Below, one piece after another: positions 1 through 9,244 of a stretch of 64,000 bases of DNA (position 1 is the stretch's first letter; every line of letters starts with the position of its first letter). The DNA is taken from assembly GCA_963768585.1 (NCBI GenBank), contig CAVYIF010000014.1, forward strand, positions 84,912 to 148,911. Direction: 5' to 3'. A program made the translations under genes and the position numbers. Below the pieces are notes generated by a model. That model was not told the origin of the DNA and did not search any database. It saw nothing but the letters and a program-made list of their open reading frames with translations. The stretch comes from CAVUNY01 sp963768585 (GTDB lineage Bacteria > Chloroflexota > Anaerolineae > Anaerolineales > Anaerolineaceae).

Positions 1-331
1 TAATTATGTCGAACGAACTTCAATATTTGATTTGCATGTGTCCGAGGCGGGGACTGTAGCTACCGCCTCTGTTCGTAGACATAACTGCCGTATTTAGCGG
101 CCAACAGGATCAGGCGGCGGACAGCAGCCCCGCATTTTTGTGAAAACAAAAGCGGTGATGCAGTCCGTTTTTGTTTAAACCTGTTGGCCGTTTGCGTGGA
201 GAAGGAATGGTAAAAGTGATAAAAAAGGTAAAAATTAAGCCTGTCCCCGCATCCATATATCAGAAGGCTGCATGCAATCATAATTTATTCCGGTAACCAT
301 TTTTACCGGCGAACTTTTAAAGGAGAACTCC
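1..331. other. Intergenic region upstream of cysK with nested inverted repeats
   Basis: I see no convincing gene in the first 331 bases. The stretch contains a 7-bp inverted repeat (GAGGCGG at 44-50 with CCGCCTC at 63-69) and an 11-bp perfect inverted repeat (CGGCCAACAGG at 98-108 with CCTGTTGGCCG at 180-190) that encloses a further GC-capped hairpin at about 129-154. This could be a structured leader of the cysK-cysE transcript or the terminator zone of a gene left of the window. It does not match a T-box, SAM or other riboswitch core that I recognise by eye. Confidence 0.3.
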
Positions 332-1267
332 ATGAAAATTGCAAATGACGTCACCGAACTGATCGGAAATACTCCCCTGGTTCGATTAAACCGCTTAACC
401 GAAGGCGTCGGCGCGACCGTTGTCGCCAAATTGGAATATTTTAACCCGGCGCACAGCGTCAAAGACCGCATCGGCGTTTCGATGATCAATGCCGCCGAAA
501 AAGACGGTAAGCTCAAACCCGGTATGACCGTGGTAGAACCCACCAGCGGCAACACCGGCATCGCCCTGGCGATGACCTGCGCCGCCCGCGGATATGGGTG
601 CACGCTGTTCATGCCGGATACGATGAGCAAGGAACGCCGCATTCTGCTGCGCGCCTACGGGGCCAACCTGGTGCTCACCCCCGGATCGGGAGGAATGAAC
701 GCCGCCATTCAAGGTGCAGAGGACCTGGTCGCCAGCGATCCGTCAAAATATTTCATGCCCGACCAGTTCAAGAACCCGGCTAATCCCGAGATTCACCGTA
801 AGACGACCGCCGAAGAAATCTGGCGCGACACGGACGGCAAAGTCGACTTCGTTGTGGCAGGTATCGGCACCGGCGGTACAATCACCGGGATCGGCGAAGT
901 ACTCAAGGCGTACAAACCATCGGTGAAGATGATTGCGGTCGAGCCGGATGCCTCACCCGTCCTTTCCGGCGGTACCAAAGGGCCGCATCCCATCCAGGGC
1001 ATCGGCGCCGGGTTTATCCCGGATGTTTTGAATACCAAAATTTACGACGAGGTTGTGCGCGTTAAAGCCGACGACGCTTTCGCCACCTCCCGCGCGGCAG
1101 CCGTCCAGGAAGGGCTGCTGTTTGGCATTTCCTCGGGTGCGGCCACCTGGGCAGCCCTGCAGATCGCCCGCCGTCCGGAAAACACCGGCAAACTGATCGT
1201 GGTCATTATTCCTTCATTCGGCGAACGCTACCTGAGCACGGCTTTGTACGCAGATCTGGCAAGTTAG
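332..1267 (+). CDS. cysK: Cysteine synthase A (O-acetylserine sulfhydrylase)
   Basis: This cytoplasmic PLP enzyme makes L-cysteine from O-acetyl-L-serine and sulfide. The 311-residue protein has the family length. It shows the PLP-lysine motif SVKDRIG near residue 43, the substrate loop TSGNTG near residue 70, and the phosphate-binding GTGGTITG near residue 175. The start ATG is preceded by an AAAGGAGAA ribosome-binding site. It sits 14 bp before cysE, whose product supplies its substrate, so the two form an operon and may form the cysteine synthase complex. Confidence 0.95.
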   Translation: MKIANDVTELIGNTPLVRLNRLTEGVGATVVAKLEYFNPAHSVKDRIGVSMINAAEKDGKLKPGMTVVEPTSGNTGIALAMTCAARGYGCTLFMPDTMSKERRILLRAYGANLVLTPGSGGMNAAIQGAEDLVASDPSKYFMPDQFKNPANPEIHRKTTAEEIWRDTDGKVDFVVAGIGTGGTITGIGEVLKAYKPSVKMIAVEPDASPVLSGGTKGPHPIQGIGAGFIPDVLNTKIYDEVVRVKADDAFATSRAAAVQEGLLFGISSGAATWAALQIARRPENTGKLIVVIIPSFGERYLSTALYADLAS

Positions 1268-1281
1268 CAAGCGAGGCAAGC

Positions 1282-2067
1282 ATGTTTAAAACGATTAACA
1301 ACGATCTTAATGCCGTCCTGAACCGCGACCCTGCGGCGAGGAACAAATTAGAGATCATTCTGGCTTACCCCGGCCTGCACGCCCTGTGGTCGCACCGGGC
1401 GGCGCACTGGCTGTGGATACACAACGCCCGCCTGCTGGGACGGATCGTCTCGCAGGTGACGCGCGCCCTGACCGGGATCGAGATTCACCCCGGCGCGAAG
1501 ATCGGGCAGGGTTTCTTTATCGATCATGGCATGGGGGTGGTGATCGGCGAGACGGCAGAAATCGGGGATAATGTGACCCTGTACCACGGCGTTACCCTGG
1601 GCGGCACCAGCCTGGAGAAAGGCAAACGTCACCCCACCCTGGATGATAATGTGGTGGTCGGGGCCGGCGCCAAGATTTTGGGCGCGATCGAAATCGGCGC
1701 CAACAGCCGCATCGGGGCCAATGCCGTGGTGGTCAAACCCGTCCCGGTCAATTCGGTAGTGGTGGGCGTCCCCGGGCAGGTGGTGCACCGCAGCCGGCCG
1801 CACGACGAAACCCTGCCCGACCTCAACCACAGCCAGATGCCGGATACGATCGGCGCTTCTTTGGTGGCAGTCATGTCGCGCCTGGAGCGCATCGAAAAAG
1901 AGCTGGCTAACCATTCCGCCCACCCGGTGATAGAGCTGGAGACCGTGCTGGCCCATACCCACGAGCAAAACGGCGGATCGAACGGCAATGGCAATGGCAA
2001 CGGTAAGAACCACGTGCCCCACATCCCCGACCACGGCGTGTGGCGCGGCGAGGACTTCCAAATTTAG
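1282..2067 (+). CDS. cysE: Serine O-acetyltransferase
   Basis: The enzyme acetylates L-serine with acetyl-CoA, the committed step of cysteine synthesis. The 261-residue protein has an N-terminal helical part and a left-handed beta-helix of hexapeptide repeats (about residues 65-170), including the catalytic-region FFIDHGMGVVIGE and the GGT turn. It is longer than minimal CysE because of an Asn/Gly-rich C-terminal tail (residues about 230-250) of unknown role. It is co-transcribed with cysK and followed by a hairpin terminator. Confidence 0.93.
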   Translation: MFKTINNDLNAVLNRDPAARNKLEIILAYPGLHALWSHRAAHWLWIHNARLLGRIVSQVTRALTGIEIHPGAKIGQGFFIDHGMGVVIGETAEIGDNVTLYHGVTLGGTSLEKGKRHPTLDDNVVVGAGAKILGAIEIGANSRIGANAVVVKPVPVNSVVVGVPGQVVHRSRPHDETLPDLNHSQMPDTIGASLVAVMSRLERIEKELANHSAHPVIELETVLAHTHEQNGGSNGNGNGNGKNHVPHIPDHGVWRGEDFQI

Positions 2068-2087
2068 ATTTTTATCTTATAAAGTTC

Positions 2088-2121
2088 GCGGGATTTTCGA
2101 GCTCTAGCCTGAAAATCCCGC
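2088..2121. terminator. Hairpin terminator between cysE and the convergent CAP-LysM gene
   Basis: A perfect 11-bp inverted repeat, GCGGGATTTTC (2088-2098) and GAAAATCCCGC (2111-2121), has a 12-nt loop and is followed by ATTTATATT. It lies between the stop codons of two convergent genes, so it can serve both strands. Confidence 0.75.
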
Positions 2122-2128
2122 ATTTATA

Positions 2129-3142
2129 TTAACCTCGCGGCCGGCGCACCTGGCCGATCACCACCAGCAGCAGCCCGGCCCCGCACACGGCGATGATTGC
2201 CGTGCCCAGGGTCTTGTGATCAATGTCCTCCGCTGGAGGGAGCGCGATCAGCGGGGGCGTGGTGGCGGTGGCGGTCTCGGTTGGGGTGGGCGTAGAGGTG
2301 CGGGTAGCGGTCGGGGTACGCGTGGGGGTGGGGGTGCGCGTGGGCGGCGGCAGGGTAGGCGTGATCGATGGGGTAAGGCTGGGGGTATACGAAGGCTGGA
2401 TGATTAATTTCTGACCGGCCCACAGCACCGAACTGCTGGTCATGCCGTTGCGCGCGCGCAGTTCATCGATCGTCAGCCCATAGGCAGTGGCGATGGTGTA
2501 CAACGCTTGCCCGTAGCCCACAGGGTGGATCACCGCCCCATCCGGCATGGGTGTGGATGTTTTAACCGGGACGATCAGCGGTACCGTCGGCAGGGGCGTG
2601 TTAACCACGCTCGGCGCCGCGGGCGGATTTGACCCGCTGCCGGCGGGAACCTGCCCGGCAATATAGGCGGTATCCAGCGTGTAATACACCACCCCATTCT
2701 TCTCGGTCACCCCGGCCCCGACATGCATGTACAGGGTGCTGGTCATGGTCTTCCAGTGGGCGGCATCCGCCCAGTACTGGTAAATGACCACATCTACCCC
2801 GGTTTTGTTGTTGGCGATGGCCACGTTTTCAGACGTGTAGATCGTGGCCCCACCGCCAAATCCGGCCGCCATGGCGCGCTGAACAGGAGTCGTCCCGCCC
2901 GCGCCGACGTGCGACCAGGTGCCGATCGTGGATTGGTAATCCGAATGACCCTGGGCCGAACGCATCAATGTTGCTTCAACGATTAACGGTGCCAGGCCTT
3001 TCGAGGCGCGCAGCGCCTGGACAGCGGCAATCAAATCCGCTGCAGAGGGCGCAGCCTGAACGGTTTGGACTGGAGTGAGATTGGTGAGTGCAAGGACCAG
3101 AATAAAACCCACGAGCAACGTGGTTCGTAATTTTCTGTTCAT
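2129..3142 (-). CDS. Secreted CAP (SCP)-domain protein with LysM and C-terminal membrane helix
   Basis: This 337-residue envelope protein begins with a signal peptide (hydrophobic residues about 8-30, ending near QAAPSAAD). A CAP/SCP domain follows (about 35-165) with the HSDYQ, TSENVAIA and YWADAAHWKTM segments. Next come a Pro/Thr linker, a LysM domain (about 205-250: YTIATAYGLTIDELRARN) and a long Pro/Thr-rich tract. A hydrophobic segment near residues 315-332 followed by RRPRG fits a C-terminal anchor. LysM suggests peptidoglycan or glycan binding. The molecular role of bacterial CAP domains is not well defined. Confidence 0.82.
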   Translation of the reverse strand: MNRKLRTTLLVGFILVLALTNLTPVQTVQAAPSAADLIAAVQALRASKGLAPLIVEATLMRSAQGHSDYQSTIGTWSHVGAGGTTPVQRAMAAGFGGGATIYTSENVAIANNKTGVDVVIYQYWADAAHWKTMTSTLYMHVGAGVTEKNGVVYYTLDTAYIAGQVPAGSGSNPPAAPSVVNTPLPTVPLIVPVKTSTPMPDGAVIHPVGYGQALYTIATAYGLTIDELRARNGMTSSSVLWAGQKLIIQPSYTPSLTPSITPTLPPPTRTPTPTRTPTATRTSTPTPTETATATTPPLIALPPAEDIDHKTLGTAIIAVCGAGLLLVVIGQVRRPRG

Positions 3143-3188
3143 CTAAGCCATTATAACGCATGGGTCAAGTGCTTTTTTAAGAGCCTTC

Positions 3189-4028
3189 TCATTTTTGACC
3201 CGGCGGACCCTGGCGCAGGCGGGCCAATCTCTCCTCTCCAGTGACGTCATACAGGGTTTCCATCCACCAGGTCGCCCCGGCCTCCACCCATGGGGCGAGT
3301 TTTTCTTCCATTTGAGCTTCGTCCAGTCCGACCGTTTTCCCTCCCACGATGAAGTCGAAGGGCGTATTCGAGGTGCGGTGAGTATCTACATAAGCTTTCA
3401 TCTGGCACAGGTCGTCAGGCGTCAGTTCACCTGGTGTGCCGTCCGGGTTGCGTTTTTCTGGGATGACCCCATCGCATTTCAGCACGCGCCGCATGGATTT
3501 CTTTTTTGGCCATGCGCCTACCACCCACAGCGGAATGCGCGGTTTTTGCACCGGCGGCGGGGGGTAGAACTGATCCGGTAGGGCGGTCAGATCGACGTGA
3601 TAGTGTTTGCCCTGGTGGTTGAACGGCTTACCGGCATACAGCAGGGTCAGCAGGTCGATGCCTTCATCCAGCAGTTCGGCCCGGGTCTTGGTATCGGTCA
3701 CCTCATCCTTAAAGGCCTGGTAGCCGTAGGGCAGCCAGCCGATGCCCAAGGACAGGATCACCCGCCCGTTGGACAGGTTATCCAGGGTGGCGGTCTGGCT
3801 GGCGACTTTCCAGGGACGCATGCGCGGCAGCGGGCTGACCATCGTCCCCAGGCGGATACGTTCGGTGCGCATCGCCGCCGCGGTCAGCGCGACCCAGGCG
3901 TCGATGTGCCAGACCGGCTCAGGCACAAATACCCCGTCCCAACCGGCCTGTTCGGCCTCGTAAGCCAGATTCGCAATCGCGCGCGCGTCGCCCTCGGGCA
4001 GAATAAAACCATACTTTATCAGGGCCAT
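3189..4028 (-). CDS. LLM-class (luciferase-like) flavin-dependent oxidoreductase
   Basis: The 279-residue protein has the bacterial luciferase/F420-dependent TIM-barrel pattern: an N-terminal strand KYGFILPEGD, the AEQAGWDGVFVPE motif, RIRLGTMVSPLP, and DNLSNGRVILSLGIGW. Members oxidise or reduce small organics with FMNH2 or F420, and the substrate cannot be read from sequence. A strong GGGAGGG ribosome-binding site precedes the ATG. It is followed 46 bp downstream by the CAP-LysM gene on the same strand, and the MFS gene lies upstream, so co-transcription is possible. Confidence 0.82.
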   Translation of the reverse strand: MALIKYGFILPEGDARAIANLAYEAEQAGWDGVFVPEPVWHIDAWVALTAAAMRTERIRLGTMVSPLPRMRPWKVASQTATLDNLSNGRVILSLGIGWLPYGYQAFKDEVTDTKTRAELLDEGIDLLTLLYAGKPFNHQGKHYHVDLTALPDQFYPPPPVQKPRIPLWVVGAWPKKKSMRRVLKCDGVIPEKRNPDGTPGELTPDDLCQMKAYVDTHRTSNTPFDFIVGGKTVGLDEAQMEEKLAPWVEAGATWWMETLYDVTGEERLARLRQGPPGQK

Positions 4029-4090
4029 TTTTCCCTCCCATTGAAATTATACCTGTGCTCAGCCCTGGGGGAAGCGGGTTCCGCTTCCCC

Positions 4091-5269
4091 TTAATCGCGT
4101 GGGAGGCCAATCAAGAGCGCAACCGGCCCAAAGCCAAGCAGCCAGATGGCTGCGCCCAAACCGAAGTGCTGAGCGAGAATCCCGATCAGCAGGGGGATCA
4201 ACCCGCCGATGAGGGCGCTGATGCTGTGGAGTGAAATGGCCGTGCCGCTTTGACCGGGAAGAGCGCTGTAGATCTGGGCTTTGAGGATGGGGTACCAGCC
4301 AGCATTACAAAAGCCGAAGAGGCCGAGCAGAACCAGCTTGAGGGCCAGGATCGGCACTGACAAGAAAGCGATAAAGATCAGCAGCACCAGCGCCGCGCTG
4401 TAGCGCAGCAGCACCAGGCTGGGGACACGCCGCAGGAGGGGGATGATTAAGGTATTGCCGATCAATCCCGCACCGGTCAGGATCGCCACCACCAGCCCGG
4501 TGGCAGCCGGCGGAAGACCGGCAACATCTACCAGATAGAGGGCGACATAACCAAAGAAAAAGCCCATCATCGTCTCGGCACATTGGAGCAGCACCAGCCA
4601 GCGCAGCACTTCTTTGCGCTTTGCTGCCTGGACTGCCTGTGAAAGCCGGGTGCGAAAACTGAACGGCTGCTGCGGATCGAGATCCTGAATCCGCGAGAAT
4701 GCCCGCCAGGATACGAGTAGCCCCGTCAGCGCCAGAAGGGCTACCAATCCGAAGAGAATGCGCCAGCCCCAACCAGCAGCGGCGAAGGCGCTGAAGAGCA
4801 GTGGACCGAGGACCACACCAACGGACCCCACCAGCACCCAGCGCACCATATTATATTCGTGGCGCTGAGGCTGGAGGTCCATCAACATGGTTTGGGAGAG
4901 AGAGACGAATGCCCCTGAGGCCGGATTAAAGCTGGCATAGGCAATCAACAGCGGCCAGAAGCTTTGGCTGGCGGCAGCCAGGAAACTGGAGAACACAAAC
5001 ACCACCCCGCCCCCCAGAATCAACGGCCGGCGTTTGCCGCTGTCGGAAAGTATGCCGAGGAAAGGCCCGATGCTTTTCCCCAATAGATTGGGCAGGCTGA
5101 GCAGCAGCCCAATGTGCACATAACTCAGCTGAAGGTCATCGCGGATGAGCGGCCAGGCAGCCTCGCGCACGCCGCCTATTAATTCATCGAGGAATTCGAT
5201 GAGAAACAAAACCAGGATCAGGACCGCGAGAGGGTTGGCAAGGCGGCGAAAGGTGGTAGGCTTGCCCAT
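4091..5269 (-). CDS. Major facilitator superfamily transporter
   Basis: This 392-residue polytopic protein has about 12 predicted membrane helices. The MFS cytoplasmic-loop signature GILSDSGKRRPLILGGG follows helix 2. Helices 1-6 and 7-12 are separated by a charged loop (about residues 180-205). It is an inner-membrane carrier of unknown substrate. It is the most upstream of three minus-strand genes and ends 62 bp before the luciferase-like gene. Confidence 0.85.
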   Translation of the reverse strand: MGKPTTFRRLANPLAVLILVLFLIEFLDELIGGVREAAWPLIRDDLQLSYVHIGLLLSLPNLLGKSIGPFLGILSDSGKRRPLILGGGVVFVFSSFLAAASQSFWPLLIAYASFNPASGAFVSLSQTMLMDLQPQRHEYNMVRWVLVGSVGVVLGPLLFSAFAAAGWGWRILFGLVALLALTGLLVSWRAFSRIQDLDPQQPFSFRTRLSQAVQAAKRKEVLRWLVLLQCAETMMGFFFGYVALYLVDVAGLPPAATGLVVAILTGAGLIGNTLIIPLLRRVPSLVLLRYSAALVLLIFIAFLSVPILALKLVLLGLFGFCNAGWYPILKAQIYSALPGQSGTAISLHSISALIGGLIPLLIGILAQHFGLGAAIWLLGFGPVALLIGLPRD

Positions 5270-5345
5270 GGGCGAGCAATTATACCAAGAAAGCCGCTCG
5301 CACTTTGTAAGTCACGCACGCAAAGCGCGCCTGCGGCAAATGTTC

Positions 5346-5470
5346 AACCGCAGATGAACACGGACCCATGCGGCATCGTCCCGATGTCCTGACGGGAGGG
5401 CGGGTGGTAACACTGAGACAAATTCCATCAATTGGGTTCTATCGGCGTCCATCTGTATTTATCTGCGGTT
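5346..5470. repeat. Intergenic element with AACCGCAGAT terminal inverted repeats
   Basis: The 307-bp gap between two divergent genes holds an element that begins AACCGCAGATGAACACGGA and ends with the near inverse complement CCATCTGTATTTATCTGCGGTT. Related copies occur at 7836-7913 and 22239-22268. The rest of the gap contains a hairpin-like GC segment (5373-5405) and a second repeat-like phrase, CACCACGCAGATCACGAAAA, near 5518. I see no gene here. Confidence 0.6.
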
Positions 5471-5576
5471 AGTAATAAAAGAAATATTTGGTCACCGCTC
5501 GCCACCTGAAAAATTTCACCACGCAGATCACGAAAACTACCTTCTACACCTGAAAATAGGGGATATCAGGTAATAT

Positions 5577-6620
5577 ATGGGTATGTCGGAAATCGATCGA
5601 ATGTGGGTAAACAAAGCCCTTGAGGCTTATGACCTCCGGAATATGAAGGTACAAAAACTAAATGAAGATGGGGACGTTTTTCTTGTTTCCACCCCGGGCG
5701 GTGAAAAGCGATTTCTGAAGATTCTTTCCAGCAAGGATGGCACCGATTATCTGAAGGATGAGAATGTCTATCACAGCTGGCCACAGCTTTGCTGCGAAAT
5801 GGATATCTTGGCGGCATTGGAAAAGATCTCGTTTGGCACTGCTTGTCCGCTCAAGAACCTGCAGCAGGATTATGTCAGCCGGTTGGGGCAGGTGGAGGAC
5901 GCCGAGGTATTCGCCACCCTGACCACCTTTGTCGACGGAACGTTGATCGAAGAAGCCCGGGATGACCCCCTGGAGATGGCACATGCAGCCGGTGCTGCGG
6001 CCGGAAAACTGCATAATGCCTCTCAAAACGGCCTGGCTTCCATTGCCATCCATCGCCCGCACCGCAGACAGGCCTACCTTCTGCGGGTCATGGAGCAAAT
6101 CCGCCAGGGCGTGACCCGCTATGCGACGGTTACCCAGGCCCAATTTTCCATATTACATCAGGGTGCCGAATGGATCTTGGGCTGTATGCAGGAGCTCGAT
6201 CTGGATGTCGGGCGAAATCTGGGTCTGGTGCACACCGATTTACGGGCGGGTAATTTCCTGTATCGTTCCGGTTCAGCCATCCCGGTCGACTTTACCCGCT
6301 CTGTGTATGGCTACCACCTGTATGATTTGGGCGAAATGTGCGCTCACATGGGGGGAATGGCCCCCCATGGCGCGGCGCAGAAGCAGATTCTCCTGGGTTA
6401 CCACCGCATGCGCCCCTTCCATAAAGGTGAAGTCCTTAAAGTGCAGGCCTTTTTTGTGATGTTTTTGCTGATCCTGGTTGCAGAGAATAATCATGCCGTC
6501 GGAAACCCGTGGCTGCTGGACACAGTCAGCAAGCTGTGTGAAGTTTACATTCCCGGGCTGCTGGTGGGCGGGCATTTCGACGCCAACGTCCGCAGCGCAA
6601 TCCGGGAAATTGAAGATTAA
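5577..6620 (+). CDS. APH-fold (aminoglycoside phosphotransferase-like) kinase
   Basis: The 347-residue protein carries the APH/choline-kinase catalytic loop LVHTDLRAGNFL (HxDxxxxN, about residues 219-230) followed by IPVDFTRS in the position of the metal-binding DxD/DFG-like aspartate. The N-terminal lobe has EKRFLKIL, with a lysine suitable for ATP binding. The substrate is unknown; homologues phosphorylate small hydroxyl compounds, and CotS/spore-type kinases are also in this fold. The start at 5577 has CAGGT seven bases upstream; a second ATG lies two codons in. Confidence 0.75.
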   Translation: MGMSEIDRMWVNKALEAYDLRNMKVQKLNEDGDVFLVSTPGGEKRFLKILSSKDGTDYLKDENVYHSWPQLCCEMDILAALEKISFGTACPLKNLQQDYVSRLGQVEDAEVFATLTTFVDGTLIEEARDDPLEMAHAAGAAAGKLHNASQNGLASIAIHRPHRRQAYLLRVMEQIRQGVTRYATVTQAQFSILHQGAEWILGCMQELDLDVGRNLGLVHTDLRAGNFLYRSGSAIPVDFTRSVYGYHLYDLGEMCAHMGGMAPHGAAQKQILLGYHRMRPFHKGEVLKVQAFFVMFLLILVAENNHAVGNPWLLDTVSKLCEVYIPGLLVGGHFDANVRSAIREIED

Positions 6621-6718
6621 AGGCGGCCGCGCATTTCATGCGAGTCTTGCATCATCAGCCCCCAACTTGCGCCAGCCTGTGCTAAAATCCCCCCATACTC
6701 AACGTGGAATGATCCTGT

Positions 6719-7828
6719 ATGTCATCTAAACAGCGTATCGTGGTAAAAATTGGCACTTCGACCCTGACCGGCGGCGCAAAGAAAATCTCCGCCGCCCGCC
6801 TGGTGGACCTGGCGCGCCAGATGAGCGCGCTGCAGGCCGCAGGCAGCCAGGTGGTCCTGGTTTCTTCGGGAGCGATGGCCGCCGGGCGAGAGGTGCTGGA
6901 TTTCCCGGCCCTGCCCAAACACCTGCCCGCCAAGCAAATGCTGGCGGCCATCGGCCAACCGCGCCTGATGGCGCTATACGAGCAGGTCTTCACCATTTAC
7001 GACACCCTGGTGGCCCAGGTGCTGCTCACCCGGGACGATTTTGCCGACCGGCGCCGCTATTTGAACGCCCGCAACACCCTCGACGCGCTTCTGCAGCAGC
7101 AGGTGGTGCCGATCATCAATGAAAACGACACCGTCGCCACCGAAGAAATCCGTTTCGGCGATAACGACAACCTGTCGGCCCAGGTTGCCAACCTGGTGGA
7201 GGCCGACCTGCTGCTGCTGCTCACCGACCAGGAAGGCTTGTACACCGCCGATCCGCGCCAGGACCCGGCTGCGAGCCTGATCCGCCAGGTGCCGCCGGGG
7301 CCGTTTTCGGAGCAGCTGTGGCAGGCAGCCGGCGGCACCTCCAACGGCCTGGGCACGGGCGGCATGGTCACCAAGCTGCAGGCGGCGGAACTGGCCCGGC
7401 ATGCCGGTACGACGGTGGTGATCGCCTCGGGCGCCGAAGCGGATGTGCTCCTGCGCCTGGCGCGCGGCGAGGAACTGGGAACCTGCCTCTTGCCCGTCGC
7501 CAATAAGCTGGAGGCGCGCAAGCACTACATATTATCGGGCAGCCAGGCCGCCGGCGAATTGGAAGTGGACGGTGGGGCCGCGCGTGCCCTGACGCGCGGC
7601 GGGTCGCTGCTGCCGGCAGGGACGGTGCGCGTTAGCGGCGATTTCGAGCGCGGTGACACGGTGCGCGTGCTGGGTCCCGATGCCAGGCCGATCGCCATCG
7701 GCCTGAGCAGCTACCCCGCCGCCGACCTGGCCCAACTGTGCGGCAAGCAGTCGACCGAGATCGAGGCCATTCTGGGATACACTTTCGGCGATGAGATCAT
7801 CCACCGCAACAATATGGTGTTGGTGTAA
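6719..7828 (+). CDS. proB: Glutamate 5-kinase with PUA domain
   Basis: This is the first step of proline synthesis: ATP-dependent phosphorylation of L-glutamate to glutamyl-5-phosphate in the cytoplasm. The 369-residue protein has the amino-acid-kinase domain (IVVKIGTSTLT at 7-17, VVLVSSGAMAAGR near 45-57, INENDTVA near 135-142, FGDNDNLSA near 148-156) and a C-terminal PUA domain (about 275-360). The length and domain order match full-length ProB. A TAAAAT -10-like box lies at 6683-6688. proA follows after a repeat-containing 104-bp gap. Confidence 0.95.
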   Translation: MSSKQRIVVKIGTSTLTGGAKKISAARLVDLARQMSALQAAGSQVVLVSSGAMAAGREVLDFPALPKHLPAKQMLAAIGQPRLMALYEQVFTIYDTLVAQVLLTRDDFADRRRYLNARNTLDALLQQQVVPIINENDTVATEEIRFGDNDNLSAQVANLVEADLLLLLTDQEGLYTADPRQDPAASLIRQVPPGPFSEQLWQAAGGTSNGLGTGGMVTKLQAAELARHAGTTVVIASGAEADVLLRLARGEELGTCLLPVANKLEARKHYILSGSQAAGELEVDGGAARALTRGGSLLPAGTVRVSGDFERGDTVRVLGPDARPIAIGLSSYPAADLAQLCGKQSTEIEAILGYTFGDEIIHRNNMVLV

Positions 7829-7835
7829 AAAATGT

Positions 7836-7913
7836 AACCGCGGATGAACGCGGATAAACGCAAATAAAGGAATAAAATATGCTATCTGTGTGCATCAGCG
7901 TTTATCTGCGGTA
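7836..7913. repeat. AACCGC...GCGGT dispersed intergenic repeat between proB and proA
   Basis: The proB-proA gap is almost filled by a 78-bp copy of the same repeat family seen at 5346-5470. It opens AACCGCGGATGAACGCGGAT and closes with GCGTTTATCTGCGGTA, so its ends are inverted repeats. It stops 20 bp before the proA start codon, next to the proA ribosome-binding region. Confidence 0.65.
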
Positions 7914-7932
7914 AAAGGAAAGGCAGGATAAA

Positions 7933-9192
7933 ATGACCATCGAATCGATTTGCCAGCAAGCCAAAACCGCCTCGCGGCGCCTGGCCCGCTTATCCGGCGC
8001 CGAAAAAGACGCCGCTTTACAGCGCGCCGCCGACCAGTTGTGGGCCGAACGGGAGGCGATCCTGGCGGCCAACCAGACCGACCTGGCCGCCGGAAAGACC
8101 AACGGGCTGTCCCCGGCCTTGCTGGACCGCCTGATGCTCAACGAGCAGCGCCTGGCCGGGATCATCGCCGACCTGCGCCGGGTAACCGAACTGCCTGACC
8201 CGGTGGGTGAGATTTTCGAGGAGCAAACCCTGCCCAACGGCCTGCGCCTGCGCAAACAGCGCATCCCGCTGGGAGTGCTGGGCGTGATCTACGAAGCCCG
8301 TCCCAACGTGACCGTGGACGTGGCCGGACTGGCGTTAAAAGCCGGCAACGGAGCCGTGCTGCGCGGCGGGAGCGAGACCATCCATTCCAACCGTGCCCTG
8401 GCCGCCGCCTTACAGCGCGGTCTGGAAGGCAGCTCCATCCCGACGGATGCTGTCCAGCTGGTGCAGGATACCGACCGCGCCCTGGTGCGCGAACTGCTGC
8501 AGATGGACCGCTATATCGACATGATCATCCCGCGCGGCGGGGCCGGCCTGCACGAATTTTGCCGCCAGAACAGCCGCATCCCGGTCATCACCGGCGGGAT
8601 CGGCATCTGCCACCTGTTTGTCGACCGCAGCGCGGATCTGGCAGCCTCGCTCGAGGTCGTGCGCAACGCCAAGATCCAACGCCCCAGTGTGTGCAACGCC
8701 CTGGATACCGTCCTGGTGCACAGCGATGTGGCGGCCGCCTTCCTGCCGATGGTGGTCGAACGCCTGGCCGCGGACGGGGTCACCTTCCGCGCCGAGCCGC
8801 GCGCCGCAGCCCTGCTGGACAAACGCTTTGACCAGGTGGTGCTCCCGGCCGGCCCGCAGGACTTCGATACCGAGTGGCTGGCGCTGATCCTCGGCCTGAA
8901 AGTGGTCGACGGGTTGGAGCAGGCCATCGCGCACATCGAGGAACATTCCACCCGCCATTCCGACGGCATCCTCACCGCCGACACGGCCAACGCCCAGCGC
9001 TTCGTGGCCGAGGTCAATTCGGCAGCGGTGTACGTCAATGCCTCTACCCGCTTCACCGACGGGGCCCAGTTCGGCCTGGGGGCCGAGGTAGCCGTCTCCA
9101 CCCAGCCCCTGCATGCCCGCGGCCCGATGGGCTTGCGCGAATTGACCACTTATAAATGGGTAGCCCACGGCGATTATCACGTCCGGCCGTAG
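7933..9192 (+). CDS. proA: Glutamate-5-semialdehyde dehydrogenase
   Basis: The enzyme reduces glutamyl-5-phosphate with NADPH to glutamate-5-semialdehyde, the second step of proline synthesis. The 419-residue length is typical. Recognisable blocks are LGVLGVIYEARPNVTVD (about 115-131), the Rossmann-side GNGAVLRGGSE, and the catalytic-cysteine motif KIQRPSVCNALDTVLVH (about 246-262). The C-terminal block has FGLGAEVAVSTQ. It is downstream of proB; proC is not in the window. Confidence 0.95.
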   Translation: MTIESICQQAKTASRRLARLSGAEKDAALQRAADQLWAEREAILAANQTDLAAGKTNGLSPALLDRLMLNEQRLAGIIADLRRVTELPDPVGEIFEEQTLPNGLRLRKQRIPLGVLGVIYEARPNVTVDVAGLALKAGNGAVLRGGSETIHSNRALAAALQRGLEGSSIPTDAVQLVQDTDRALVRELLQMDRYIDMIIPRGGAGLHEFCRQNSRIPVITGGIGICHLFVDRSADLAASLEVVRNAKIQRPSVCNALDTVLVHSDVAAAFLPMVVERLAADGVTFRAEPRAAALLDKRFDQVVLPAGPQDFDTEWLALILGLKVVDGLEQAIAHIEEHSTRHSDGILTADTANAQRFVAEVNSAAVYVNASTRFTDGAQFGLGAEVAVSTQPLHARGPMGLRELTTYKWVAHGDYHVRP

Positions 9193-9244
9193 AAAATCTA
9201 ATCCACTCAAAAGGGTGGTTTTTCGACGCCAATCAGAGGATAAT

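Noticed and set aside
60..281. Minus-strand 73-aa ORF upstream of cysK
   Set aside because: No ribosome-binding site, atypical composition and overlap with the inverted repeats; no recognisable protein pattern.
2216..2423. Gly/Arg-rich and His/Pro-rich small ORFs opposite the CAP-LysM gene
   Set aside because: They are antisense shadows of the Pro/Thr-rich repeat coding region and have no start signals.
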